Positions 23,512 through 35,052 of a stretch of DNA of 50,285 nt are shown here, piece by piece. This DNA comes from an uncultured Prevotellaceae bacterium. Lineage in GTDB: Bacteria; Bacteroidota; Bacteroidia; Bacteroidales; Bacteroidaceae. A program made the position numbers and the translations under genes. Where the stretch lies: positions 1 through 50,285 of the forward strand of contig ONKX01000018.1 of the NCBI GenBank assembly GCA_900318555.1, written 5' to 3'. The notes under the pieces were generated by a model, which saw nothing but the letters and a program-made list of their open reading frames with translations, searched no databases and was not told the origin of the DNA. Numbering within the stretch: the first letter of the stretch is position 1; each line of letters starts with the position of its first letter.

Positions 23512-25695
23512 ATGGCAAAAAAGAAACAAAATCTGACAGAAGCGCTGAAGAAGTATTTCGGCTTCGACAAATTCAAGGGCGATCAGGAAGCGATCATACA
23601 AAATGTGTTGGACGGCAAGGATACCTTCGTGTTGATGCCGACGGGCGGCGGTAAGTCGCTCTGCTACCAGTTGCCCTCGCTATTAATGGACGGTACGGCT
23701 ATTGTCATCTCGCCGCTGATAGCCCTGATGAAGAATCAGGTTGACGTCATCAGCTCGATGAGTGACGAAGGCACGGCCCATTACCTGAACTCGTCGCTGA
23801 ACAAGTCGGCTATCGATCAGGTGAAGGCCGATATCCTGGATGGTAAGACCAAGCTGCTCTATGTGGCTCCCGAGTCGTTGACCAAGGACGAGAATGTGGA
23901 ATTCCTGAAGCAGGCGAAGATCTCGTTCTACGCCATTGACGAGGCCCATTGTATCTCGGAGTGGGGTCATGACTTCCGTCCGGAGTATCGTCGCATCCGT
24001 CCTATCATCAATGAAATCGGTGAGGCACCCATCATTGCCCTGACGGCGACGGCAACGGATAAGGTCCGTACGGATATCAAGAAGAATCTGGGTATCATGG
24101 ATGCCAAGGAGTTCAAGAGTTCGTTCAACCGTCCGAACCTGTATTACGAGGTACGTCCGAAGACGCAGAATGTCGATAAGGACATCATCAAGTTCATCAA
24201 GCAGCATCCCGGCAAGAGCGGTATCATCTACTGTCTGTCGCGTAAGAAGGTGGAGGAGTTGGCAGAGATTCTGAAGGCCAACGACATCAAGGCAGCAGCC
24301 TATCATGCCGGACTGGAGTCGGCACTCCGTTCGCAGACGCAAGACGACTTCCTGATGGAGGAGATTGACGTCATTGTGGCCACCATCGCCTTTGGTATGG
24401 GTATCGACAAGCCCGATGTGCGTTTCGTCATCCATTATGACATCCCCAAGTCGCTGGAAGGCTACTATCAGGAGACTGGCCGTGCCGGTCGTGACGGCGG
24501 TGAGGGCATGTGTATCACGTTCTACGCCCAGAAGGACCTGCAGAAGCTCGATAAGTTCATGGAGGGCAAACCCGTTGCCGAGCAGGACATCGGTCGTCAG
24601 TTGTTGGCCGAGACCGCAGCCTATGCCGAGACGAGTGTCTGTCGCAGAAAGATGCTGCTGCACTATTTCGGTGAAGAGTATACTCAGGAAAACTGCCATA
24701 ATTGCGACAACTGTCTGCATCCCAAGACCAAGCAGGAGGCCAAGGATCTGCTGGTGCTGGTGCTGAAGACCATCCATGCGTTGAAGGAGAATTTCCGTTC
24801 CGATTATATTGTCGACTTTGTCATTGGCAAGGAAACCGAAGAGATTCTTGCCCATAAGCATCAGAACCATGACCTTTTCGGTGCCGGTGAGGATATGGAA
24901 CACAAGTTGGTGAATCCCGTCATCCGTCAGGCATTGATTGCAGGTTATCTGAAGAAGGACGTCGAGAACTACGGTCTTTTGAAGCTGACTTCCGCTGGCA
25001 AGAAATTCCTGAAGAACCCCGTATCGTTTATGATTGTCGAGGATAATGAGTTCAATGAGGACTATGACCCGTCGTCTGATCACGAGGCTGGCATCAGTGC
25101 CCTTGACGAGACGCTCAGTGCCATGCTGAAGGACCTGCGTAAGAAGGTTAGTCGTAAGCTGGAGCGTCCTCCCTATGTCATCTTCCAGGATGTCTCGATA
25201 GAACAGATGGCTACCGACTATCCTGTGTCGTTGGAGGAGTTGAAGAATATCCAGGGTGTCGGTGAAGGCAAAGTCCGTCAGCCCTATGCCAAGGAGTTTG
25301 TCGACCTCATCAAGCGCTATTGCGAGGAGAACGATATCGAGCGTCAGGCTGATATGCGTGTCCGTACGGTGGCCAAGAAGTCTATCCTGAAGGTGAAGAT
25401 TATCCAGGCCATTGACCGTCAGATAGCCCTTGATGATATTGCCACTGCGCAGGGCTTGGAGTTTGAGGAACTGTTGGACGAGGTGGAAGCTATCGTCTAT
25501 AGCGGTACGAAGCTCAATATCGACTATTTCCTTGAAGAGGTGATGGACGAAGACCATGTAGATGACATCTACGATTATTTTGCCGACAGTGAGAGCGACT
25601 CTTTGGAGGATGCCATCAACGAGCTGGGTGGCGAATGTACGGAAGAGGAAATCCGGCTGGTGCGCATTAAGTTTATCAGTGATATGGCGAACTAG
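23512..25695 (+). CDS. recQ: ATP-dependent DNA helicase RecQ
   Basis: 727 residues. Walker A PTGGGKS (43-49), the DEAH box IDEAHCISEWGHDFRP (about 143-158), helicase motif VI QETGRAGRDGG, a zinc-binding RQC region (CHNCDNC near 398-404), and an HRDC-type domain in the C-terminal third. RecQ unwinds recombination and repair intermediates. It is longer than the Escherichia coli protein (~610 residues), as is usual in Bacteroidetes, with an additional C-terminal helical tail. Confidence 0.93.
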   Translation: MAKKKQNLTEALKKYFGFDKFKGDQEAIIQNVLDGKDTFVLMPTGGGKSLCYQLPSLLMDGTAIVISPLIALMKNQVDVISSMSDEGTAHYLNSSLNKSAIDQVKADILDGKTKLLYVAPESLTKDENVEFLKQAKISFYAIDEAHCISEWGHDFRPEYRRIRPIINEIGEAPIIALTATATDKVRTDIKKNLGIMDAKEFKSSFNRPNLYYEVRPKTQNVDKDIIKFIKQHPGKSGIIYCLSRKKVEELAEILKANDIKAAAYHAGLESALRSQTQDDFLMEEIDVIVATIAFGMGIDKPDVRFVIHYDIPKSLEGYYQETGRAGRDGGEGMCITFYAQKDLQKLDKFMEGKPVAEQDIGRQLLAETAAYAETSVCRRKMLLHYFGEEYTQENCHNCDNCLHPKTKQEAKDLLVLVLKTIHALKENFRSDYIVDFVIGKETEEILAHKHQNHDLFGAGEDMEHKLVNPVIRQALIAGYLKKDVENYGLLKLTSAGKKFLKNPVSFMIVEDNEFNEDYDPSSDHEAGISALDETLSAMLKDLRKKVSRKLERPPYVIFQDVSIEQMATDYPVSLEELKNIQGVGEGKVRQPYAKEFVDLIKRYCEENDIERQADMRVRTVAKKSILKVKIIQAIDRQIALDDIATAQGLEFEELLDEVEAIVYSGTKLNIDYFLEEVMDEDHVDDIYDYFADSESDSLEDAINELGGECTEEEIRLVRIKFISDMAN

Positions 25696-25696
25696 G

Positions 25697-27236
<1,540 letters not shown>

Positions 27237-27238
27237 TT

Positions 27239-27267
27239 ATAACCACGAATTTAACGAATTACACGAA
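27239..27267. repeat. 9-bp-period tract (ACGAATT)
   Basis: CCACGAATT, TAACGAATT and ACACGAATA in tandem in the 39-bp gap after guaB. Confidence 0.75.
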
Positions 27268-27275
27268 TAAGACAG

Positions 27276-28703
27276 ATGAAACTGAAATTGATAGCGATAG
27301 GTTGCCTCATGAGTGCAGCCGTCCAGGCACAGAAGAGCGATCCTATCATCATGACGGTGGCAGGTGTTGATGTGCCCCGTTCTGAGTTCGAATATTCCTA
27401 CAACAAGAACAATACCGACGGCGTCATTGACAAGAAAACCGTCGATGAGTATGTCGAACTCTTTGTCAACTACAAGTTAAAGGTCAAGGCTGCCCTTGAC
27501 GCCCGTCTGGATACAACGACATCTTTCCGTCAGGAGTTTGCCCAGTATCGTGACCAGCAGATCCGTCCTGTTTTGGTGACCGACGATGATATGTTGGCTG
27601 AGGCTCATCGTATCTATGACCAGACGAACGAGAATATCGGTCCTGACGGTTTGGTGAATGCCAGTCATATCCTGCTACGTATTGCTCAGAAGGCTTCCGA
27701 TGCAGAGCAGCAGGAGGCCAAGCGTCGTATCGACTCTGTCTATACTGCTTTGCAGGCTGGTGCCGACTTTGAGGCTTTGGCCAAGCAGGTGTCGCAAGAT
27801 CCCGGTTCTGGCCGACGTGGTGGTGCCTTGGGTTGGTTTGCCCGTAACCAGATGGTGAAGGAATTCGAGGATGCCGCTTTTGCCCTGCAGCCCGGACAGA
27901 TGAGCAAGCCGTTCCTGTCGCCTTACGGTTGGCATATCGTCCTTGTAAAAGAGCGCAAGCAGTTTGAGCCCTTTGAATTCCATAAGGACAATATCTTCCG
28001 TTTTATGGAACAGCAGAATATGCGTAACGGCATCGCAGAGCGTAAGTTGGATGCGCAGGTGGCAGCCTCTGGCAATACTGTCACCAAGGAGCAACTGTTG
28101 GACAAATGTGCTGACTCGCTCTCTGCTGCAGATCCCGAGATGCGTTACCTGATTCAGGAATACCATGATGGTTTGTTGCTCTATGATATCAGCAACCAGT
28201 TAGTATGGGACAAGGCCGCCAAGGATGAGCAGGCTTTGGCTAGCTATTTTAAGAAGCATAAGAAGAAGTATGCTTGGGACGAGCCCCGTTACAAGGGTAT
28301 GGCCTATCATGTGAAGGATCCTGCAGATGTCAAGGCTGTTGCCAAATGTGTGAAGAAGCTGAAGTTTGATGATTGGAACGAAGCCCTTCGCAGCACCTTC
28401 AACAACGACTCCATTCTCCGTATCCGTGTGGAGAAAGGTCTTTTCAAGAAAGGTGACAACAAGCTTATCGACCGTGAGGTGTTCAAGGTCAAGGATGTTC
28501 AGGTGGATAGTGTCAAGGGCTTTCCTATTGATGCTGTCTATGGTAAGCTGTTGAAGAAGCCTCAGGACTATACCGATGTCCGTGCCCTTGTCGTTACTGA
28601 CTTGCAGGACGAGATGGAGCGTGCCTGGGTGGCCGACTTGCGTAAGAAGTATGCCGTTACCGTCAACGAAGAAGTATTAAAGACAGTCAATAAGCATGAA
28701 TAA
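27276..28703 (+). CDS. Periplasmic PpiC-type peptidyl-prolyl isomerase
   Basis: 475 residues with a signal peptide ending near VQAQ (residue 19). The parvulin/PpiC domain is around 128-230 (NASHILLRI, GGALGWFARNQMVKEFEDAAF, YGWHIVLV). The C-terminal half is helical and lysine-rich without a recognised domain. It is the first of four overlapping genes (this, surA, the OstA-like gene, mutL), a cluster conserved in Bacteroidetes. The likely role is folding of outer-membrane proteins. Confidence 0.88.
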   Translation: MKLKLIAIGCLMSAAVQAQKSDPIIMTVAGVDVPRSEFEYSYNKNNTDGVIDKKTVDEYVELFVNYKLKVKAALDARLDTTTSFRQEFAQYRDQQIRPVLVTDDDMLAEAHRIYDQTNENIGPDGLVNASHILLRIAQKASDAEQQEAKRRIDSVYTALQAGADFEALAKQVSQDPGSGRRGGALGWFARNQMVKEFEDAAFALQPGQMSKPFLSPYGWHIVLVKERKQFEPFEFHKDNIFRFMEQQNMRNGIAERKLDAQVAASGNTVTKEQLLDKCADSLSAADPEMRYLIQEYHDGLLLYDISNQLVWDKAAKDEQALASYFKKHKKKYAWDEPRYKGMAYHVKDPADVKAVAKCVKKLKFDDWNEALRSTFNNDSILRIRVEKGLFKKGDNKLIDREVFKVKDVQVDSVKGFPIDAVYGKLLKKPQDYTDVRALVVTDLQDEMERAWVADLRKKYAVTVNEEVLKTVNKHE

Positions 28704-30141
28704 AAGATTTCTAGTCATACTCTTTTCATTCGTCTCACTAGTCTCATTTGGTAAAGCACAGATCGACTCCCTTGCCACCGATTCCATTGGCACTATTGTT
28801 GACGAGGTTATATGGGTGGTTGGTGATGAGGCCATTCTGAAGTCTGATGTTGAGGCCATGCGTATTCAGGGCCAGCAGGAGGGCATGCGATGGAAGGGCG
28901 ACCCCGATTGTGCCATCCCTGAGCAGATTGCCGTCCAGAAGCTTTACCTCAACCAGGCCATTATCGACAGTGTCGAGGTGACGGATGCTGAGATTACGCA
29001 AGGTGTGGAGCAGTATATTGAGAACATGATTTCTGTCATCGGTTCGCGTGAGAAGTTGGAGGAATATCAGAAGAAGACGCTGAGTCAGATCCGTTCCGAG
29101 TTGCGTGATTCCTACCGTGAACGTCTGATGGTTCAGGGTATGCAGCAGAAACTGGTGAAGGACATCACGGTGACCCCTGCTGAGGTACGCCGTTATTTCA
29201 AGGATATGTCGCTCGACAGTATTCCATTTGTTCCTACCGAAGTGGAAGTACAGATTATTTCCTTGCAGCCACGTGTGGAACAGGAAGAAATCAATCGCGT
29301 GAAAGAAGAGCTCCGCGATTATACCGACCGTATCAATCGTGGTGAGACGTCATTCCAGACGCTGGCACGTCTCTATTCTGAAGACGGTTCTGCCCGTAAT
29401 GGCGGTGAGTTAGGCTATAGCAGTCGCGCCCAGTGGGTACCGGAGTTTGCCAATGTTGCTTTTGGTCTCACCGACCCGAAGAAGGTGTCGAAGATTGTGG
29501 AAACGGAGTTTGGTTTCCATATCATTCAGCTCATTGACAAACGTGGTGACAAGATCAATGTACGTCACATCCTTCGTAAACCCGTTCTTAGTGAGAAAGC
29601 CGTTCAGGATGCTCTCTCCCGTCTTGATACGGTGGCTACGGCCATTCGTGACAATGTACCTCCCGAGGCCATCAGAAAGGTCTTCAAGACCAAGGACGGT
29701 CAGGATATCGAAGGTTTCACCTTTGAGGATGGTGTGGCATTCTATTCCGACGATAAGGACACGCGAAATAACAATGGTCTGATGGTCAATGTCCTTGAAG
29801 ACGGTCGTCAGCGCACTTCCCGTTTCAAGATGTCCGAACTGCCTTCCGAGATTGCCAGGATTGTAGATGGCATGCAGGTTGGTGAACTCTCTGCCCCCTT
29901 CCAGATGGTCAACAGCAAGAATGGCAAGACCGTTTGTGCCATTGTGAAGTTGAAGAGTCGTACGGAAGGTCACAAGGCTACCATCACTGAGGATTTCCAG
30001 ATATTGAAGAATCTGGTGTTGGAGAAGCGCCGTCAGGAGCGTCTCCATCAGTGGGTTGTCAATCGTATCAAGTCCACCTATGTGCGTATCAACGAACGCT
30101 ATCGCGACTGTCAGTTCGAGTATGAAGGCTGGGTGAGATGA
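28696..30141 (+). CDS. surA: SurA-like periplasmic chaperone/isomerase
   Basis: 481 residues with a signal peptide. The N-terminal SurA domain (VDEVIWVVGDEAILKSDVE) is followed by a PpiC domain at about 176-285 (GGELGYSSRAQWVPEFANVAF, EFGFHIIQLID) and a second, degenerate PpiC-like part. It overlaps the previous gene by 8 bp. It should assist folding of outer-membrane barrels. The next gene overlaps by 4 bp (ATGA). Confidence 0.88.
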   Translation: MNKRFLVILFSFVSLVSFGKAQIDSLATDSIGTIVDEVIWVVGDEAILKSDVEAMRIQGQQEGMRWKGDPDCAIPEQIAVQKLYLNQAIIDSVEVTDAEITQGVEQYIENMISVIGSREKLEEYQKKTLSQIRSELRDSYRERLMVQGMQQKLVKDITVTPAEVRRYFKDMSLDSIPFVPTEVEVQIISLQPRVEQEEINRVKEELRDYTDRINRGETSFQTLARLYSEDGSARNGGELGYSSRAQWVPEFANVAFGLTDPKKVSKIVETEFGFHIIQLIDKRGDKINVRHILRKPVLSEKAVQDALSRLDTVATAIRDNVPPEAIRKVFKTKDGQDIEGFTFEDGVAFYSDDKDTRNNNGLMVNVLEDGRQRTSRFKMSELPSEIARIVDGMQVGELSAPFQMVNSKNGKTVCAIVKLKSRTEGHKATITEDFQILKNLVLEKRRQERLHQWVVNRIKSTYVRINERYRDCQFEYEGWVR

Positions 30142-31766
30142 AGAAGACTACGTTGTTTGTCATGCTTTTCGCTTTGTTGCTGTCGGCATTCGCTATGACG
30201 CCAGCTAAGAAGCGTGCTCCCCGCAAGAAAACTGCCAAGGTGGAGGACAAACGAGTGTATCTTGTTCATGCCGATAATCTGCATTACGATCAGTATAAGG
30301 ACAATGCCGCCCAGGTGTTACATGGCAACGTGCATTTCCGTCATATGGGTGCCAATCTGTATTGCGACAGTGCCCATTTCTACGAGCAGACAAACTCGTT
30401 TGAGGCTTGGGGTCATGTGAAGATGCTACAGGGTGACACGTTGAAGCTGTTCAGCGACTATGCCTATTATGATGGTAACGACCAATTGGCTCAGGCCCGT
30501 CGTAATGTGATTCTCAAACATCGTAAATCAACGTTGTATACCGACTCGTTGGACTATGACCGCCTGTATAATTTTGGCAACTTTTTCGAAGGTGGCAAAC
30601 TGGTCGATGGCAAGTCGACGCTTACCAGCGACTGGGGTGAGTACCATACCGATACCAAGATGGCGATGTTCTACTATGATGTGCGTCTAAAGGACCAGAA
30701 GATGTTTCTGACCACTGATTCTTTGTATTACGATACCCGTACGTCGACGGCCCATATCGTGGGTCCCTCCCGTATCCTGTCGGGCAGTAGCGAGATTTAT
30801 AGTGAGGACGGCTATTACAATACCCGTACGGAACATTCCGAACTCTTTGGTCGTTCGGTGGTGAAGGACCAAGGCAAGACGTTGATTGGCGATAGCGTCT
30901 ATCACAATGCTCATGATGGTACGAACTACGCCTATCGTAATGTGATATTGACGGATTCTGTCAATAAGAATATGTTGACTGGAGACTATTGTGAGTATAA
31001 CGACTCCACAGGTTATGCGATGGCCACGAAACGTGCTGTTGTCGTCGATTTCTCGCAGAAGGACTCGCTGTATATCCATGCCGACACCTTTAAGATTTTT
31101 ACGTTCAACAACAAAACCGATTCGGTCTATCGTAAAATACACGCGTATAATAAGGTTCGCGCGTATCGTGTGGATGTTCAGGCCGTTTGCGACTCGATGG
31201 TCTATAGCTCGTTGGACTCCTGCATGACGATGTACAAAGACCCTATCGTCTGGAATATGAACCAGCAACTCTTTGGTGAGGAGATCAAAGTTTATATGAA
31301 CGACTCTACCATCGACTGGGCACACGTCATCGGGCAGGCTTTTTCTGTTGAGCAGATGCCTGACACCGTACATTTCAACCAAGTGTCATCCAAGGAGATG
31401 AAGGCCTTCTTCGAGAAAGGTCAGATCCGTGAGTCGCAGGCTATTGACAACGTGTTGATAGTCTATTATCCTGTTGACGATTCGGACAGTACGTTGATTG
31501 GCCTGAACTATACCGAGACCCCTTTGCTGAAGATGTTCCTCGAGAACCGCAAGCTGAAGCGTATCTGGATGTCAAAACCAAAGGGGACGCTGTATCCGAT
31601 GACGCAGATTCCCCCCGAAAAATATTTCCTGCCGGGCTATGCGTGGTTCGACTATGTCCGTCCGTTGGACAAAGACGATATCTTTAATTGGCGCCCCAAG
31701 AATGCCGGTTCGGAACTGAAGGAAGTGAAACGCCGTGAGGCTCCCAAGAATACTTTAAGACAATGA
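30138..31766 (+). CDS. OstA-like protein (LptA/OstA domain)
   Basis: 542 residues with a signal peptide, then a Lys/Arg-rich stretch. The stretch from ~35 to ~330 is built of repeated short strands (VYLVHADNLHYDQY, LHGNVHFRHMGANLYCDSA, SRILSGSSEIYSEDGYYN), the OstA/LptA beta-jellyroll pattern. The LptD barrel is not present. It probably forms part of the periplasmic lipopolysaccharide bridge. It sits between surA and mutL with 4-bp overlaps on both sides. Confidence 0.8.
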   Translation: MKKTTLFVMLFALLLSAFAMTPAKKRAPRKKTAKVEDKRVYLVHADNLHYDQYKDNAAQVLHGNVHFRHMGANLYCDSAHFYEQTNSFEAWGHVKMLQGDTLKLFSDYAYYDGNDQLAQARRNVILKHRKSTLYTDSLDYDRLYNFGNFFEGGKLVDGKSTLTSDWGEYHTDTKMAMFYYDVRLKDQKMFLTTDSLYYDTRTSTAHIVGPSRILSGSSEIYSEDGYYNTRTEHSELFGRSVVKDQGKTLIGDSVYHNAHDGTNYAYRNVILTDSVNKNMLTGDYCEYNDSTGYAMATKRAVVVDFSQKDSLYIHADTFKIFTFNNKTDSVYRKIHAYNKVRAYRVDVQAVCDSMVYSSLDSCMTMYKDPIVWNMNQQLFGEEIKVYMNDSTIDWAHVIGQAFSVEQMPDTVHFNQVSSKEMKAFFEKGQIRESQAIDNVLIVYYPVDDSDSTLIGLNYTETPLLKMFLENRKLKRIWMSKPKGTLYPMTQIPPEKYFLPGYAWFDYVRPLDKDDIFNWRPKNAGSELKEVKRREAPKNTLRQ

Positions 31767-33619
31767 CAGACGTAATCCAACTACTTCCTGATAGTGTGGC
31801 TAATCAGATAGCTGCTGGTGAGGTGATACAACGCCCCGCCTCGGTCATCAAGGAGTTGGTAGAGAATGCCGTTGATGCCGGAGCACATACTGTCAACGTA
31901 CTGGTGGTTGATGCCGGAAGGACGTCCATGCTGGTCATTGACGATGGTTGCGGTATGTCGGAGACCGATGCCCGTTTGGCTTTCGAGCGCCATGCTACCA
32001 GTAAGATCCGCAAGGCCGATGACCTCTTCGCCCTCCATACGATGGGTTTTCGCGGTGAGGCGTTGCCGTCGATCGTCGCTGTGTCGCAAGTCGAGCTCCG
32101 CACCCGTCGTCAGGAAGACGAGATTGGTACCTGTCTGGTACTTTCCGGTTCACGTGTCGAGAGTCAGGAACCATGTTCCTGTGCTGTGGGCAGCAGTTTC
32201 CTTGTCAGCAATCTGTTTTTCAATGTCCCTGCCCGTCGTAAGTTCCTCAAGACCAATGCCACCGAGCTGAATAATATCCTGACGGCTTTCGAACGTATCG
32301 TACTCGTCTATCCCGACATCAATTTCACGCTGCATAGCAATGGTCAGGAACTCATGAATCTCCGTGCCGGTTCGTTACGCCAGCGTATCTCCGATGTTTA
32401 TGGTCGTCGCTATGGTCAGGAACTCCTGCCTGTCAATGTCGAGACGGCGATGTGTAAGATTTCGGGCTTTGTTGCCAAACCCGAGGCCGCACGTAAGAAG
32501 GGAGTGGCAGAATATTTCTTTGTCAACGGTCGCTTCATGAAACATCCTTATTTCCATAAGGCCGTGCAACAGGCTTACGACCGGTTGATACCTACGGGGA
32601 TGCACGTTCCTTATTTCATTTATTTCGAGGTCAGCCCTGCCGATATCGACGTCAATATCCATCCCACGAAGACGGAGATTAAGTTTGAGAACGAGCAGGC
32701 TATCTGGCAGATTCTGACAGCGGCGGTGAAGGATGCCATCGGACAGTTCTGCGAGATTCCGCAGATAGATTTCGACATAGAGGGAAAACCCGATATTCCG
32801 GTGTATAATCCCACTTCTTCTGATGTCAATGGGCCCTCGATGATGCCCACTGCCCCGCGAACCGTCAGCAATCCCGCCTATAACCCCTTCTCTGACCGAC
32901 GGTCAGGGAGTGGCGTTGCAATCTCTTCTTCCTCCAAGAAGGCCCCCAGCGGCTGGGAACAGCTCTACGATGGTGTCGGTCGTGAGGATACGTTGTTTGC
33001 CCCCGACATGAATGCGGAACCTGTTTCCGTTCCCCATACCTCATTGCCCGAAGACAAGTCTCCCGTGCATTATCAGTATAAAGGTTGTTACATCATGACT
33101 GCCGTCAAGTCCGGATTGATGGTTATCGACCAGTATCGCGCTGATGTCCGCATCCGTTATGAGCAGTGTCTAGCACAGTTGCAGGCCCGTTCGTCAGAGA
33201 CCCAGCAGGTGCTCTTCCCTGAGGTGGTACAGTTCAGGGCTTCCGAACAACCCCTGCTGGAGCGTATTCTGCCGCGACTGTCGGCCATTGGGTTCGAACT
33301 GACCGATTTAGGTCAGGGCAGCTTTGCCGTCAATGGCATTCCTACTGGTCTCGACGGTCTTAACTATGTCCAGTTGATTCACGATATGGTAGATGACGCC
33401 ATCAACAGTGCCGGTGACACGATGGATGACCTCAACCGTACTTTGGCATTAAGTATGGCGCGTCATGTAGCTATTCCGCAGGGACAGGTGCTTAGCAACG
33501 ACGAGATGGAGAATCTCGTCAACGAGCTCTTTGCCTGTACGAATGTCAATTATACGCCCGACGGCAAGGCCATTTTGGCCATTTTGCCCCAACAGGATAT
33601 CGAGAAACTGCTCGGATAG
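31763..33619 (+). CDS. mutL: DNA mismatch repair protein MutL
   Basis: 618 residues. The GHKL ATPase has VENAVDAGA (motif I), DDGCGM and HATSKI with GFRGEALPSI. A variable proline/serine linker lies at ~345-430. The C-terminal dimerisation domain starts near 435. The place of the endonuclease motif DQHAxxExxxxE reads DQYRADVRIRYE, and no intact CPHGRP-type motif is seen, so nicking activity is doubtful by sequence. MutL links MutS to downstream excision. It is last in the surA operon. Confidence 0.93.
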   Translation: MTDVIQLLPDSVANQIAAGEVIQRPASVIKELVENAVDAGAHTVNVLVVDAGRTSMLVIDDGCGMSETDARLAFERHATSKIRKADDLFALHTMGFRGEALPSIVAVSQVELRTRRQEDEIGTCLVLSGSRVESQEPCSCAVGSSFLVSNLFFNVPARRKFLKTNATELNNILTAFERIVLVYPDINFTLHSNGQELMNLRAGSLRQRISDVYGRRYGQELLPVNVETAMCKISGFVAKPEAARKKGVAEYFFVNGRFMKHPYFHKAVQQAYDRLIPTGMHVPYFIYFEVSPADIDVNIHPTKTEIKFENEQAIWQILTAAVKDAIGQFCEIPQIDFDIEGKPDIPVYNPTSSDVNGPSMMPTAPRTVSNPAYNPFSDRRSGSGVAISSSSKKAPSGWEQLYDGVGREDTLFAPDMNAEPVSVPHTSLPEDKSPVHYQYKGCYIMTAVKSGLMVIDQYRADVRIRYEQCLAQLQARSSETQQVLFPEVVQFRASEQPLLERILPRLSAIGFELTDLGQGSFAVNGIPTGLDGLNYVQLIHDMVDDAINSAGDTMDDLNRTLALSMARHVAIPQGQVLSNDEMENLVNELFACTNVNYTPDGKAILAILPQQDIEKLLG

Positions 33620-33674
33620 CACGTTCTCTCTTTGAGAGTGTGGCGTTGCAATAAAAATTAAACATTAATAATAT

Positions 33675-34835
33675 ATGAAGAAGGTTTTATTATTTTTACT
33701 TTTAATCGGTCTTTCGACAGGTGCGATGGCTCAGGCGGAGGTGTCTGGTGAGAAGCACAGCGTGGCCACCAACTCGTTTTGGGCTAACTGGTTTGTTCAG
33801 GCTAATGTGGTGGGTTCCTCTTTCTGGGGAAGTCAGGAGCAGCAGTCTTTCAAATTCAGCAAAATGACGAAAGACTATCGTACTAACCTCGGATTCTCCA
33901 TAGCCCTAGGTAAGTGGTTTACCCCTGGTCTTGGTCTTCGAACCAAGTTCAATGGTGTCTGGGGTCGTAGTGTCATCTCCGAGGACAAGAGCCTCAATGC
34001 CAGCAAATATTGGACCCTGCAGGAACAGGCCTTGTTCAATCTCAGCAACATGCTGATGGGTTATAACGAACAGCGTGTATGGAATTTCATTCCCTATGCC
34101 GGTGGCGGTATCGGTCGTAACATGTCATACGGCTGCTATGCCTTGGGCTTCTCGGTCGGTCTGCTCAACACGTTCCGCATCAGTCCGAAGGTTGCTTTCA
34201 ACTTCGACATCAACTATGGTTCTTACGAGCCTTCGTTCGATGGCTTCAGTGCCGGCGGCGACTCCAAGCTCAGTCTGAAAGGCCGCGACCGCGTCATCAA
34301 TGTCGAGCTGGGTCTGACTTATCGTTTGGGTAAGGCTACATGGAAATCCACACCAGATATCGATGCCATGCAGGCATTGTCGCAGAGCGAGATTGACGCT
34401 CTCAATGCCCAATTGGCCGACCTTATGGCGGAGAACGAACGCTTGGGTGAGGAACTTGCTAATGCCGAACAGCAGGCCGCTCCTGCTCCTCAGGAACCTG
34501 TCACCATTACTAAGGTTGTCACCGCTCCTGTCTCTGTGTTCTTCAACCTCAACAAGGCCGTCATCTCTTCCCAGCGCGACCTGCAGAATGTCGCTGCTCT
34601 CGTGGCTGTTGCTAAAGAGCAGGGTACCAAACTCGTGGTTACGGGTTATGCTGACAGTCAGACGGGCAGTGCCGAGCGTAACCGTCTGCTCTCCGAACAG
34701 CGTGCTGAGGCTGTCGTTGACGAATTGTTGAAGATGGGTGTCTCGCGCGACCAGATAGAAACCGTTGCCGTTGGTGGGGTTGATACCCTCACACCGACGC
34801 CTTATAACCGTCGTGCAACAGTCGAAATAAAGTAA
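33675..34835 (+). CDS. OmpA-family outer membrane protein
   Basis: 386 residues with a signal peptide ending at AMAQ (about residue 20). Residues ~25-225 form a beta-barrel (alternating aromatic strands such as NLGFSIALGKWFTPGLGLR). A short coiled linker, LNAQLADLMAENERLGEEL, and a Pro/Ala hinge lead to an OmpA peptidoglycan-binding domain at ~285-386 (VTGYADSQTGSAERNRLLSEQRA). It starts 55 bp after mutL; a small hairpin, CTCTC-TTT-GAGAG, at 33626-33638 lies between. Confidence 0.9.
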   Translation: MKKVLLFLLLIGLSTGAMAQAEVSGEKHSVATNSFWANWFVQANVVGSSFWGSQEQQSFKFSKMTKDYRTNLGFSIALGKWFTPGLGLRTKFNGVWGRSVISEDKSLNASKYWTLQEQALFNLSNMLMGYNEQRVWNFIPYAGGGIGRNMSYGCYALGFSVGLLNTFRISPKVAFNFDINYGSYEPSFDGFSAGGDSKLSLKGRDRVINVELGLTYRLGKATWKSTPDIDAMQALSQSEIDALNAQLADLMAENERLGEELANAEQQAAPAPQEPVTITKVVTAPVSVFFNLNKAVISSQRDLQNVAALVAVAKEQGTKLVVTGYADSQTGSAERNRLLSEQRAEAVVDELLKMGVSRDQIETVAVGGVDTLTPTPYNRRATVEIK

Positions 34836-34869
34836 TTTTCATCTAAAATAGAAAAAAGTGGTGCAAAAG

Positions 34870-34901
34870 TTTGGCAGTTTCAAAAAAACTCCGTACCTTT
34901 G
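34870..34901 (+). promoter_or_regulatory. Promoter of tRNA-Val
   Basis: TTTG (34870-34873), a 20-base spacer, TACCTTTG (34894-34901). Confidence 0.85.
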
Positions 34902-34920
34902 CACCGCTTTTCAAAAGAAA

Positions 34921-34995
34921 GGGCGTTTAGCTCAGCTGGTTTAGAGCATCTGCCTTACAAGCAGAGGGTCGGCGGTTCGAATCCGTCAACGCCCA
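34921..34995 (+). tRNA. tRNA-Val (anticodon TAC)
   Basis: A 75-nt cloverleaf: acceptor GGGCGTT/AACGCCC with discriminator A, D-arm TAGCTCAGCTGGTTTAGAGC, anticodon arm CTGCC-TTACAAG-CAG with anticodon TAC, T-arm GGCGG-TTCGAAT-CCGTC. CCA is not encoded. Confidence 0.95.
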
Positions 34996-35001
34996 CAAAA
35001 T

Positions 35002-35031
35002 AATCCCGCAATGCACAGGCACTGCGGGATT
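35002..35031. terminator. Terminator after tRNA-Val, usable from both strands
   Basis: AATCCCGCA (35002-35010) pairs with TGCGGGATT (35023-35031). T-rich and A-rich flanks fit termination of both the tRNA and the convergent porin gene. Confidence 0.8.
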
Positions 35032-35052
35032 TCTTATTATCCTTGTATTTGT

